The notes below the pieces were generated by a model that worked only from the letters and a program-made list of their open reading frames with translations, was not told the origin of the DNA and made no database searches. Both the position numbers and the translations under genes were made by a program. This document shows, piece after piece, positions 1 through 5,534 of a stretch of 9,207 nt of DNA. This DNA is from Microcaldota archaeon (GTDB taxonomy: Archaea; Iainarchaeota; Iainarchaeia; Iainarchaeales; JAGVWC01), in contig JAHJAQ010000123.1 of NCBI GenBank assembly GCA_018813975.1, positions 1-9,207 of the forward strand, in the 5' to 3' direction. The first letter of the stretch is position 1. Every line of letters begins with the position of its first letter.

Positions 1-795
1 TGCTTGTCCACTATAGGATTCTGCTACAAAAACCTTCAAATCTGGTTTGGCAACGCGAACAATTTTTTTCAATTCTTCCATGAGATTCTTATTGGTTTCT
101 TGTCTTCCGGCCGAATCGATTAGCACCACATCTAGTTTATGTGCTTGGGCGGATTGAATCGCGTCAAAAGCAACGGCAGCAGGATCTGCTCCATACTTGT
201 GTTTGATAATCCTAACATTCAATTGTTGCGCGTGTTTTTCCAATTGTTCAATGGAAGCAGCGCGAAAAGTATCACTGGCCGCCCAAACACATTGTTTGCC
301 ATTTTTTTGAAAGAAACGGGTGAGTTTGGCAATGGTCGTGGTTTTACCCGCACCATTAGGTCCCAACAATAAAAGTACTAGTGGTTTTTTGGCTTGGCTT
401 TTTTCCAAAAGATCAATGCCGGGCAAGTTTAATATATTAAGCAGGGCTTCTTGGATTTCTTTTTTCAAAACAGCATCTAGTCTTGTGCGCTCAATCTTTT
501 TGCCAACCAGTTTTTGTTTGATTTGGGAAACAATTTCCAAAGCAGTTTCTTGTTCTACATCGGCCTCTAATAAGGATAGCTCTAGTTCTTCTAATAAGGT
601 GCCTAAATCGTTTTCAGAAATTAGAATGGTTCCGGTTACCATTGCTTTTACTTTTTTTCCAATGCCAATTTTTGCTTTTAATCGTTCTTTGTGGGAAATT
701 GTTTTTTCGATCGGAATAGTTTCTGGTTTTTCACTAACCTTTTTTTTGAATTGGTTGGAAAAATTCGATAATTTGTTCCGAAGTCCCGCAAACAT
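1..795 (-). CDS. ftsY: Signal recognition particle receptor FtsY (partial, C-terminus beyond window)
   Basis: FtsY is the membrane-associated SRP receptor GTPase. It pairs with SRP54 to deliver ribosomes making membrane or secreted proteins to the translocon. The reading frame is open from an ATG at 793-795 to the window edge, giving 265 residues. A basic N-terminal helix (residues 1-50) leads into the four-helix N domain (about 50-125). The G domain begins with P-loop GPNGAGKTTTIAKL (145-158), then DTFRAASIEQL (175-185), and the G3 motif DSAGRQ (227-232), where most family members have DTAGR. The NKXD-type G4 motif and C-terminal helix lie outside the window. It is the last visible gene of the translation cluster and follows prefoldin alpha after about 42 bases, with no strong Shine-Dalgarno. 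DTFRAASIEQL plus the N-terminal helices favours FtsY over SRP54, and its place after prefoldin alpha is the usual archaeal one. Confidence 0.95.
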   Translation of the reverse strand, partial: MFAGLRNKLSNFSNQFKKKVSEKPETIPIEKTISHKERLKAKIGIGKKVKAMVTGTILISENDLGTLLEELELSLLEADVEQETALEIVSQIKQKLVGKKIERTRLDAVLKKEIQEALLNILNLPGIDLLEKSQAKKPLVLLLLGPNGAGKTTTIAKLTRFFQKNGKQCVWAASDTFRAASIEQLEKHAQQLNVRIIKHKYGADPAAVAFDAIQSAQAHKLDVVLIDSAGRQETNKNLMEELKKIVRVAKPDLKVFVAESYSGQA

Positions 796-837
796 GCTTA
801 TCCAGTATTTTTTTTAGTGCTCTTAGTTTGTGGTGGT

Positions 838-1272
838 TTATTGGGTTGGAGGTTTTTGCACGCGTTGTAAGGCGTGTGAAAGACTGTTTATGTTTCCCAT
901 GGTTTCTTCTAATTGTTTTTGAAGCTTGGTGAGTTCTTGTTCTGCTTCGCCCTGTCTGATTTCGAGTTGTTTGAGGGTCACGGGAATCGAATCGGATTTG
1001 ATAATACCGCCACCAAGCGTGATGTAAACCTTTTGGTTGTCAGATAGCGTTCCAGTTGTATATACTCCTGCCCCTAATGGAATCATGATGGATTCTTGGG
1101 AATTGGCTTTTTGAATGTTTTTCAATGCGTCTCTTGCTTTGAAGGTTTCCTCTAAAGAAACGCGAAATTGATTGAATCGTTCTTGTAAGGAATTTAATTT
1201 TGCACGTTCGTTTTGTAGTAATCCCATTGCTTGTTCTTGGGAAATTTCTCGTTTTTTGTCTTGTTCTACCAT
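838..1272 (-). CDS. pfdA: Prefoldin alpha subunit (GimC)
   Basis: This is the alpha subunit of the hexameric archaeal prefoldin (two alpha, four beta), a jellyfish-shaped cytosolic holdase that captures unfolded chains and passes them to the thermosome. The 144-residue length is typical. An N-terminal coiled coil (about 5-58) and a C-terminal coiled coil (about 97-140) flank the double beta-hairpin core. The core holds the family signature IMIPLGAGVYTTGTL (62-76) and VYITLGGGI (82-90). The ATG at 1270-1272 lies four bases after the LX stop codon. A GAGGT Shine-Dalgarno sits in the last LX codons, seven bases from the ATG, so the two genes are probably translationally coupled. Nothing looks aberrant. 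Confidence 0.95.
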   Translation of the reverse strand: MVEQDKKREISQEQAMGLLQNERAKLNSLQERFNQFRVSLEETFKARDALKNIQKANSQESIMIPLGAGVYTTGTLSDNQKVYITLGGGIIKSDSIPVTLKQLEIRQGEAEQELTKLQKQLEETMGNINSLSHALQRVQKPPTQ

Positions 1273-1275
1273 TTT

Positions 1276-1485
1276 TTATACCTCTTTTGTTGGTTTTGCT
1301 TCTTCAATCCAAATGTTCCTTCGTGATATCTTATTTTTGGAGCCAAACAATGTTAAGATCTTTTCCATGGCATTCCGTTCGTTAAACGCTAAAACTGTTT
1401 TGGAAAACTTTTTTTTCTCTTTTTTTTCTTTTAACTGTCCAATTACGGTAAACAATTCTTTTTGAGAATTTTTCTTGTTTTTCAT
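1276..1485 (-). CDS. rplX: Large-subunit ribosomal protein LX (L18Ae / eL20)
   Basis: This is a small archaeal large-subunit protein of the L18Ae/LX family. The 69 residues match the single-domain archaeal form. Visible family features are an N-terminal strand LFTVIG (11-16), the helix region FSKTVLAFNERNAMEKI (27-43), and the GSKNKISRRNIWI segment (48-60), which corresponds to the family G-S-[KR]-x3-x-R-x-x-I-x-I pattern. The start is well supported: an AAGGTGA Shine-Dalgarno lies a few bases upstream of the ATG at 1483-1485. The gene lies between aif6 and prefoldin alpha, the standard archaeal order. The symbol rplX is the archaeal LX usage and is not bacterial L24. Confidence 0.9.
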   Translation of the reverse strand: MKNKKNSQKELFTVIGQLKEKKEKKKFSKTVLAFNERNAMEKILTLFGSKNKISRRNIWIEEAKPTKEV

Positions 1486-1496
1486 GATTTCACCTT

Positions 1497-2162
1497 TTAT
1501 GCTTCTCCGCTAAGTGCTTCTTCAATCGCCATTATTTCGTGTGGGGTAGAATGCAATCCCACTACTGCTCCTTTACTGTTTGCTAGAATACTGTTTCCGA
1601 TAAAAGGGTCTCCAAAATTGGCACTAGTCAGGTTTCCTTTTAGTCTAGTGCTTTTTTGAATTTTTAACACCTCTGTTTTGTTGGCATTGGCATTGCACAC
1701 AAATCCTTTGCCGGATAACACGCAAGCGGCCCCCACTAGATCCGATTCTGCAATCCTAGTTTTGGTTAGTTTTATTTCAAGGTTTTTTTCAATTTTTTGA
1801 ATGGTTTGAGAGGACAATGCTGGACTGCAAAGTCCGTGACAATCATTAACACTCACTAAATTTCCAATGGCTTCTACGCCATTCAAGGCACTTATTTTAA
1901 TGCCTCTTTCTTGTAAGAATTCTAGTTCGCGTGGTTCAATAATGGATGGAACCAAAAACCCTTTTTGATTTCCAATAGCCAATATTCCGATCAATGAACT
2001 ATTGGCTAAACTACAAGGAATGATTTCCGTTTCGAGTATTTGTTGCAAGGTTTTTTTTTCTTTGGAAGAAAGACCATGGGGTACTAATGAAATGGTTTCT
2101 GTGGTGCGTGCAAAAACACCAATAAACGGACTTCCCTTAATTGTTAGTTTTTGAATCTTCAT
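1497..2162 (-). CDS. eif6: Translation initiation factor aIF6 (ribosome anti-association factor)
   Basis: aIF6 binds the 50S subunit at the 30S interface and blocks premature subunit joining. In eukaryotes the same family also acts in 60S maturation. The 221 residues match the usual length of about 220 and form the five-fold pseudo-symmetric pentein. Repeat-like landmarks are SPFIGVFARTTE (11-22), SSLIGILAIGNQKGFLVP (55-72), VSVNDCHGLCSPAL (107-120), DLVGAACVLSGKGFVCN (144-160) and FGDPFIGNSILANSKGAVVG (183-202). The ATG at 2160-2162 lies nine bases after the L31e stop codon, and the LX gene follows 11 bases after its own stop. Eukaryal and archaeal eIF6 is conserved enough that identification is secure. 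Confidence 0.96.
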   Translation of the reverse strand: MKIQKLTIKGSPFIGVFARTTETISLVPHGLSSKEKKTLQQILETEIIPCSLANSSLIGILAIGNQKGFLVPSIIEPRELEFLQERGIKISALNGVEAIGNLVSVNDCHGLCSPALSSQTIQKIEKNLEIKLTKTRIAESDLVGAACVLSGKGFVCNANANKTEVLKIQKSTRLKGNLTSANFGDPFIGNSILANSKGAVVGLHSTPHEIMAIEEALSGEA

Positions 2163-2170
2163 GCCGTCAC

Positions 2171-2629
2171 TTACTTAAATCCTGATTTTTCGGTCATGGA
2201 TTCTTTTAATCGTTTTTCTTCGAGCTTTTTTTCTTGTTCTGCTTTTTCTTCTTCTTCCGCTTTTTTTTCTTCCGCGGTTTTTTCTATTTCTTCTTTTTTA
2301 GCTTCTTTTTCCTTTTTTTTGACTTTTTCTTCTGCTTTTTTTTGCTCTTTGAAAAAAGATTCTTTTTCTTTGGTTTCTTTTAAAAACGCTCTGGTGGTTT
2401 CTTTGTCTGGTACAATTTCAATTTCGATTTGTCTGGGTAAATTATAACTTCCGTTTTGCCATACATGCTCGTTAATGCCTTTTGACAAGCGAATTTTTTC
2501 AAGAGGGGTGCGAGAATGCTTTTTGATTTGTAATTTTATCATGCGAATGGCTCTTTTGGCGGAGTATTTTTTACTCCCTTGTTTGGCCTTGTTCAATAAA
2601 ATCCGAAGAGTTTTGGTTTTTTCTACCAT
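2171..2629 (-). CDS. rpl31e: Large-subunit ribosomal protein L31e with long Lys/Glu-rich C-terminal tail
   Basis: The first ~85 residues are a complete L31e (eL31) domain: basic N-terminal strand, SAKRAIRMIKLQIKKHSRT (23-41), and INEHVWQNGSYNLPRQIEIEI (52-72), matching the family 'NE-x-[IV]-W-x-x-G' and 'P-R-x-[IV]' pattern. Archaeal L31e is normally about 80-100 residues. This one has 152. Residues 86-152 are almost entirely Lys, Glu, Gln and Ala, predicted as a long charged single helix or coiled coil. L31e sits at the polypeptide exit tunnel rim, so the tail could reach outward to nascent-chain factors; that is inference. It starts seven bases after the L39e stop, with no strong Shine-Dalgarno. 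Confidence 0.93.
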   Translation of the reverse strand: MVEKTKTLRILLNKAKQGSKKYSAKRAIRMIKLQIKKHSRTPLEKIRLSKGINEHVWQNGSYNLPRQIEIEIVPDKETTRAFLKETKEKESFFKEQKKAEEKVKKKEKEAKKEEIEKTAEEKKAEEEEKAEQEKKLEEKRLKESMTEKSGFK

Positions 2630-2635
2630 AATTCA

Positions 2636-2848
2636 TCATTTCTTTTTGCATTTTTTTTTCTTTTTTTGTTGGTTGTGATAAGGGCGCGCTAAATGGGTTT
2701 CGCGCCAGTTTCGTTGTCTTGTTTGATTAAACATTCTTTTGCCCGCTCGTTGAATCGCCCAGATAGGGGCATCGGTTAGCTTGGGGCTTTTTCGTTTTCG
2801 AGCACTAATCAAAAAATCTTTTAGCTCTTGGTCTTTTCTTTTTGCCAT
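2636..2848 (-). CDS. rpl39e: Large-subunit ribosomal protein L39e, extended
   Basis: L39e (eL39) is a tiny basic protein lining the peptide exit tunnel. Residues about 3-57 carry the family pattern: a basic helix, DAPIWAIQRAG (26-36) matching the usual 'P-x-W-[VI]' segment, and RQRNWRETHL (44-53) matching the conserved R-x-W-R-x-x-x-L end. The usual archaeal length is about 50 residues. This one is 70, because of a few extra residues before the tunnel segment and a C-terminal QQKKKKKCKKK tail. The start ATG (2846-2848) lies six bases after the PDCD5-family stop, with a partial AGTGA Shine-Dalgarno overlapping that stop. The neighbours L31e and PDCD5 are the standard archaeal context and support the call despite low complexity. 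Confidence 0.85.
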   Translation of the reverse strand: MAKRKDQELKDFLISARKRKSPKLTDAPIWAIQRAGKRMFNQTRQRNWRETHLARPYHNQQKKKKKCKKK

Positions 2849-2854
2849 TTTTTT

Positions 2855-3187
2855 TCACTTTCGTTTTATTTTGGTTTCTCTTTTTTCACTTAATTTAACT
2901 AATATTTTTTTTAGTTCGTCATCCGATATTTTTTCCGTAATGCGCTGGCTCTTGTATAACATTAGTATGGTCTGGACTGTTCTCAAATACAATTGTTTGT
3001 TACCAATTCTAAGGTTTCCCAATCGTTGTTTGGCCTCTGATTCTAACAAGAATCGCATGGCGCCTTCCACTTGTTGTTCGGCTTTTGCATTTTCTTCTTC
3101 TGCTTGTTGTTGTTCTATCACTCGTTTTTTGAGCTCTTCCAACTGTTTTTCTTGAATGCTTGCTGGTGTTTCTCCCACGGCACTCAC
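2855..3187 (-). CDS. PDCD5-family DNA-binding protein
   Basis: A 110-residue member of the PDCD5/TFAR19 family, small helical proteins found in nearly all archaea and eukaryotes. Archaeal members bind DNA in vitro, and human PDCD5 binds the chaperonin CCT. The precise archaeal role is unsettled. The N-terminal third (11-40) is a charged Glu/Gln-rich helix. The core has the family signature LLESEAKQRLGNLRIGNK (47-64), then a helix TVQTILMLYKS (70-80) and ISDDELKKIL (87-96), ending in a basic KIKRK tail. The start codon is GTG (3185-3187), which overlaps the S19e stop as GTGA. That four-base overlap decides the start and implies translational coupling to S19e. Confidence 0.93.
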   Translation of the reverse strand: MSAVGETPASIQEKQLEELKKRVIEQQQAEEENAKAEQQVEGAMRFLLESEAKQRLGNLRIGNKQLYLRTVQTILMLYKSQRITEKISDDELKKILVKLSEKRETKIKRK

Positions 3188-3747
3188 GTTTTTTTCTTTT
3201 TTTCTCTTTTTTTGTGCTTGTCTTTTTCTGTCTTTTTTCCTTCTACCAAGCGTTTTTCTTTGGATTCTCGTTCTGTTCTTTCTTTTTCTCGTTGAATGGC
3301 GTTTTCTTGGGCCAAGCGTCTTTTTTCGCCCAATCCTGCCATGGTTTCTTTGGCTTTTAATGCCAAAAATTTTTCGCCTTTTGCAGTAATAGTGCGGCCT
3401 TTTTTGGCTTTTTTAATAAATCCTTGTTGTTCTAGGGTTTGAAGGCTTAATCGAATAATTTTTCCGCCACTTTTTCGAAAACGGTGTTTTCGCACGCCAC
3501 GCGCTTTTCTGCCCCCATAATACGTGCGCAATCTGCCCGTTCCAACCAATCCACTCTTATAGGTTTGATAGAGTATAGAAGCTAATCGCAAATACCACCA
3601 TTCTTTTCGATGGGGTGCTCTTTCTCGATGCGAGCCACTCTTAACCCAATTCACAAAACTAGGTTCTTTGATCTCTGAGTTTTTTTCAAATTCTTTAGCA
3701 ATTTCTTCGATTAAATCGCCGGCTGGAACATCAAAAATATTGGTCAT
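3184..3747 (-). CDS. rps19e: Small-subunit ribosomal protein S19e with charged C-terminal extension
   Basis: S19e (eS19) is an archaeal/eukaryotic small-subunit head protein, required for 18S rRNA maturation in eukaryotes. Residues 1-135 form the complete winged-helix domain. Landmarks are FDVPAGDLIEEIAKEF (5-20), PSFVNWVKSGSHRERAP (29-45), WWYLRLASILYQTY (50-63), GVGTGRLRTYYGGRK-type segment (66-81, here GLVGTGRLRTYYGGRK), RKSGGKIIRLSLQTLEQQGF (91-110) and GRTITAKGEKFL (117-128). Archaeal S19e is usually about 150 residues. Here residues 140-187 add an Arg/Lys/Glu-rich helix ending KKREKKKKT. The ATG at 3745-3747 is preceded by a GAGAGGTG Shine-Dalgarno. It is the first gene of the tight S19e-to-FtsY cluster. 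Confidence 0.95.
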   Translation of the reverse strand: MTNIFDVPAGDLIEEIAKEFEKNSEIKEPSFVNWVKSGSHRERAPHRKEWWYLRLASILYQTYKSGLVGTGRLRTYYGGRKARGVRKHRFRKSGGKIIRLSLQTLEQQGFIKKAKKGRTITAKGEKFLALKAKETMAGLGEKRRLAQENAIQREKERTERESKEKRLVEGKKTEKDKHKKREKKKKT

Positions 3748-3755
3748 TCATTGTA

Positions 3756-3763
3756 CACCTCTC
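3756..3763 (-). promoter_or_regulatory. S19e Shine-Dalgarno inside a small GAGA-loop hairpin
   Basis: The Shine-Dalgarno GAGAGGTG precedes the S19e ATG by eight bases. The same bases fold as CACC-GAGA-GGTG, a four-pair stem with a GNRA-type loop, which would hide part of the ribosome binding site. Confidence 0.45.
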
Positions 3764-3768
3764 GGTGG

Positions 3769-3800
3769 TTTTTTTAGCTCAACCTATGGGGAGCCAAAAA
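3769..3800 (-). promoter_or_regulatory. Long hairpin in the rnp4-S19e spacer
   Basis: On the minus strand TTTTTTGGCTC pairs with GAGCTAAAAAA (11 pairs, one G-U) around a ten-base loop. It sits between rnp4 and the S19e ribosome binding site. A run of A rather than T follows, so it does not look like a terminator. It is a candidate 5'-leader element of the ribosomal-protein operon, with no known match recognised. Confidence 0.4.
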
Positions 3801-3837
3801 ATCGTTGTTCTACTAGAAAATGGCGTTCAAAACGCTT

Positions 3838-4155
3838 TTAAAGCCCTTCTACGATTTTTCGTTTGAAAGCAGCACCGCACGATTGGCACGCGATTTCCGT
3901 CCATGCGGGGGTTTTAGTGAAAACCGCGTTTTTTCCTTTTTTCAAGAAAGCCTTGCATTTCTTGCAATATTGGTGTTTGAGAGAAAGCGGAATTCGTACT
4001 TTATTGCGCGAACCCAGTTTAAGGGCGATTTGCACGTATCGATTGCTTCGTTCAGGATGCCTTTCAAATTCTTGTTCTGCCAATTCAAACAATCGATACA
4101 TTCTTTCAAGCGAAACCGTTTGAATGAGTTCTTTTTGTTTTTTTTTGGCTTTCAT
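3838..4155 (-). CDS. rnp4: Ribonuclease P protein component 4 (Rpp21/Rpr2 family)
   Basis: Rnp4 is the zinc-ribbon protein subunit of archaeal RNase P. With Rpp29 it binds the specificity domain of the RNA that removes 5' leaders from pre-tRNA. The 105 residues match the family. An N-terminal helical part (5-45) contains the NRYVQIALKLGSRNKVRIP segment (38-56), followed by the conserved Lys-rich stretch and two zinc knuckles, C64-x2-C67 and C90-x2-C93, the latter followed by basic KRK (98-100). The ATG overlaps the stop of the upstream DNPH1-like gene by four bases (ATGA), so the two are probably translationally coupled. The next gene, S19e, starts about 90 bases downstream after a possible leader or promoter. 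Confidence 0.93.
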   Translation of the reverse strand: MKAKKKQKELIQTVSLERMYRLFELAEQEFERHPERSNRYVQIALKLGSRNKVRIPLSLKHQYCKKCKAFLKKGKNAVFTKTPAWTEIACQSCGAAFKRKIVEGL

Positions 4156-4559
4156 GCTAACACTTTTTTCAATTCTTGAATGGCTTCTTCTATTGTTTCA
4201 TAATAAATAAGCGTTATTTTTTTGTTTCCTCGAATCATTCCGGATAATCGTTTCAGACTTTTTTTATTATACAAGCACACGATTGGTGTTCCTACTTGTT
4301 CTGCTAATGCAATCTCATACCCCACTCCTAAACTGGGGGTTGATACCTCTGCAATCAATAAATCACTTTCTTTAATCCAATCCGTATCGCGCTTGAAAAT
4401 ATAATCGGCTTCGAGTTGTTCGCCTTGGTCACTTATTTTTCCACTTCCCAAATGTTCGGTTAAAACAATTGCCTTGGTTTTCAAGAAATCGTTTAGTTGT
4501 TCGTATTGTTTGGCAAATTCCATTCCGCCTGTAATCGAACCGGCAAAATAAACTTTCAT
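4152..4559 (-). CDS. DNPH1/Rcl-like 2'-deoxynucleoside 5'-monophosphate N-glycosidase
   Basis: This belongs to the nucleoside 2-deoxyribosyltransferase fold and most resembles DNPH1 (Rcl), which hydrolyses the glycosidic bond of dNMPs to free base and deoxyribose 5-phosphate. The 135 residues are a full single domain. All residues that line the Rcl active site have counterparts: Y4 in YFAGSITGG, H36 in VLTEH, D58 in RDTDW, E82 in GVGYE (likely nucleophile) and S106 in LSGMIRG, which contacts the phosphate. The phosphate-site Ser and the spacing favour DNPH1 over nucleoside-specific transferases. A longer in-frame open frame reaches upstream to 4658 but runs into the preceding gene. ATG 4557-4559 is chosen because an AAGGGG Shine-Dalgarno lies five bases upstream and YFAGSI starts here. 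Its stop overlaps rnp4. It is paralogous to the C-terminal domain of the gene just upstream. Confidence 0.88.
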   Translation of the reverse strand: MKVYFAGSITGGMEFAKQYEQLNDFLKTKAIVLTEHLGSGKISDQGEQLEADYIFKRDTDWIKESDLLIAEVSTPSLGVGYEIALAEQVGTPIVCLYNKKSLKRLSGMIRGNKKITLIYYETIEEAIQELKKVLA

Positions 4560-4564
4560 TTTTT

Positions 4565-4570
4565 CCCCTT
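4565..4570 (-). promoter_or_regulatory. Shine-Dalgarno fixing the start of the stand-alone DNPH1-like gene
   Basis: On the minus strand the sequence is AAGGGG, followed by five A residues and then the ATG at 4557-4559. It overlaps the TAA stop of the fusion gene (4570-4572). This supports the short start over a longer in-frame extension and suggests translational reinitiation from the fusion gene. Confidence 0.7.
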
Positions 4571-5514
4571 TAATTCTTTTGGTGTTGGTTTTCCAGTTCC
4601 CATTTTTTGAGCACGGACTCGAGTTTTTGAGTAGCGTCTTTTTCGTTTTCGTATTCAATCACCGTAGTACGGTAATTGCCGCTGATCATGGGAGAAACGC
4701 TTTTGGGGCTGTTCTTATAATGCAGGCAGATAATTTTTTTGTGCAATTGTTCTGCTAATGCAATTTCATATCCCACTCCAAAACTGGGTTGTGAAACATC
4801 CGCTACAAACCAGTCACAGGCCTCAATATAGGCGTGGTCTCTCCAGTACAAGAATTCATCGGTTTTTCCTTCTTCGCGTTCGGTTAAAAGGTTTTCATCC
4901 GCAAAATGTTCGGTTAAAACGCGCCCGTATTTTCTAATGGCTTCTACCAAGGGCTTGTAATAGTGCGCATGCTCTCTTCCCCCGGAAATCGAAACCGAAA
5001 AATAGACGGATGGCTTTTGCAGTTCTTCAATTGTTTTTGGATAATGAATTTCCATTGCCTTTAATGTTTGGTTGTCTGGGCCGAACAAAAAAGTCGCGGT
5101 AACGGGTTTTCCTTCGAGCACGTGTTGTAGCCAGTGCTTGTCATCCGGCCACATTTTTTCGAATGGCAGTTCTTTTACTGAAAACCAGTGGGGAATCATT
5201 TCATCGCTTTCTTGCGGTTCTCCCCTCCATTTCTTGACGGTGTATACGTGCACCAACTGGGTTCCCATGGGATGGTGCGGCATCAGAAAGGTTAGTTCGC
5301 CCATTTTTTGCAAATCCGTTGGTTGGAGTTCCAATCCGTTTTCTTCTTTGGTTTCGCGCACTGCAGCCTCTATTTCCGTTTCGTTATACAATATTTTGCC
5401 GCCATAGCCATTCCACTTTCCTTCCCCAAAACCCCTTTTTTTCATGCCCAACAGTACAGTGGGTTCTTCTTGTTGGTCCACCAGAAAAGTCAGTGTCGCG
5501 TGCTTCAAATGCAT
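4570..5514 (-). CDS. MTH1-like Nudix hydrolase fused to a DNPH1/Rcl-like N-glycosidase
   Basis: A 314-residue two-domain protein. Residues 1-158 closely resemble MTH1/NUDT1, which converts oxidised purine dNTPs such as 8-oxo-dGTP and 2-OH-dATP to monophosphates. Visible are LLGMKKRGFGEGKWNGYGG (21-39), with N35 equivalent to MTH1 N33; the Nudix box from G39 through E45 to R53-E54-x2-E57-E58-x-G60-L61; ESDEM (102-106); and MWPDD (121-125), matching MTH1 W117, D119 and D120. Residues 168-305 are a DNPH1-like domain with Y171, H203 (VLTEH), D226, E250 (GVGYE) and S274 all present. The glycine of the usual GSI phosphate loop is replaced by Val (YFSVSISGG). ATG 5512-5514 has a GGGTGA Shine-Dalgarno. 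The stand-alone paralogue follows 10 bases downstream. The inferred job is two-step clean-up of damaged dNTPs. Confidence 0.88.
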   Translation of the reverse strand: MHLKHATLTFLVDQQEEPTVLLGMKKRGFGEGKWNGYGGKILYNETEIEAAVRETKEENGLELQPTDLQKMGELTFLMPHHPMGTQLVHVYTVKKWRGEPQESDEMIPHWFSVKELPFEKMWPDDKHWLQHVLEGKPVTATFLFGPDNQTLKAMEIHYPKTIEELQKPSVYFSVSISGGREHAHYYKPLVEAIRKYGRVLTEHFADENLLTEREEGKTDEFLYWRDHAYIEACDWFVADVSQPSFGVGYEIALAEQLHKKIICLHYKNSPKSVSPMISGNYRTTVIEYENEKDATQKLESVLKKWELENQHQKN

Positions 5515-5534
5515 TTTGTCACCCGTTATATTAA

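Noticed and set aside
139..817. Plus-strand open frames opposite ftsY
   Set aside because: They have no recognisable domains, and the minus frame gives a clear FtsY with P-loop and other GTPase motifs.
2627..2643. TGATGA at the L39e/L31e junction as a C box of a C/D sRNA
   Set aside because: No CTGA D box or C'/D' pair lies at a proper distance, and the bases are explained by the L39e stop codon.
4560..4658. N-terminal extension of the DNPH1-like frame beyond ATG 4559
   Set aside because: It overlaps the end of the fusion gene in another frame and has low-complexity Lys/Asn sequence. The family domain begins at MKVYFAG and a good Shine-Dalgarno serves the inner ATG.
5515..5534. TTAATATA in the IMPase-fusion gap as a promoter
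   Set aside because: It lies too close to the ATG of the fusion gene to place a start site about 25 bases downstream before the ATG. Operon read-through explains expression better.
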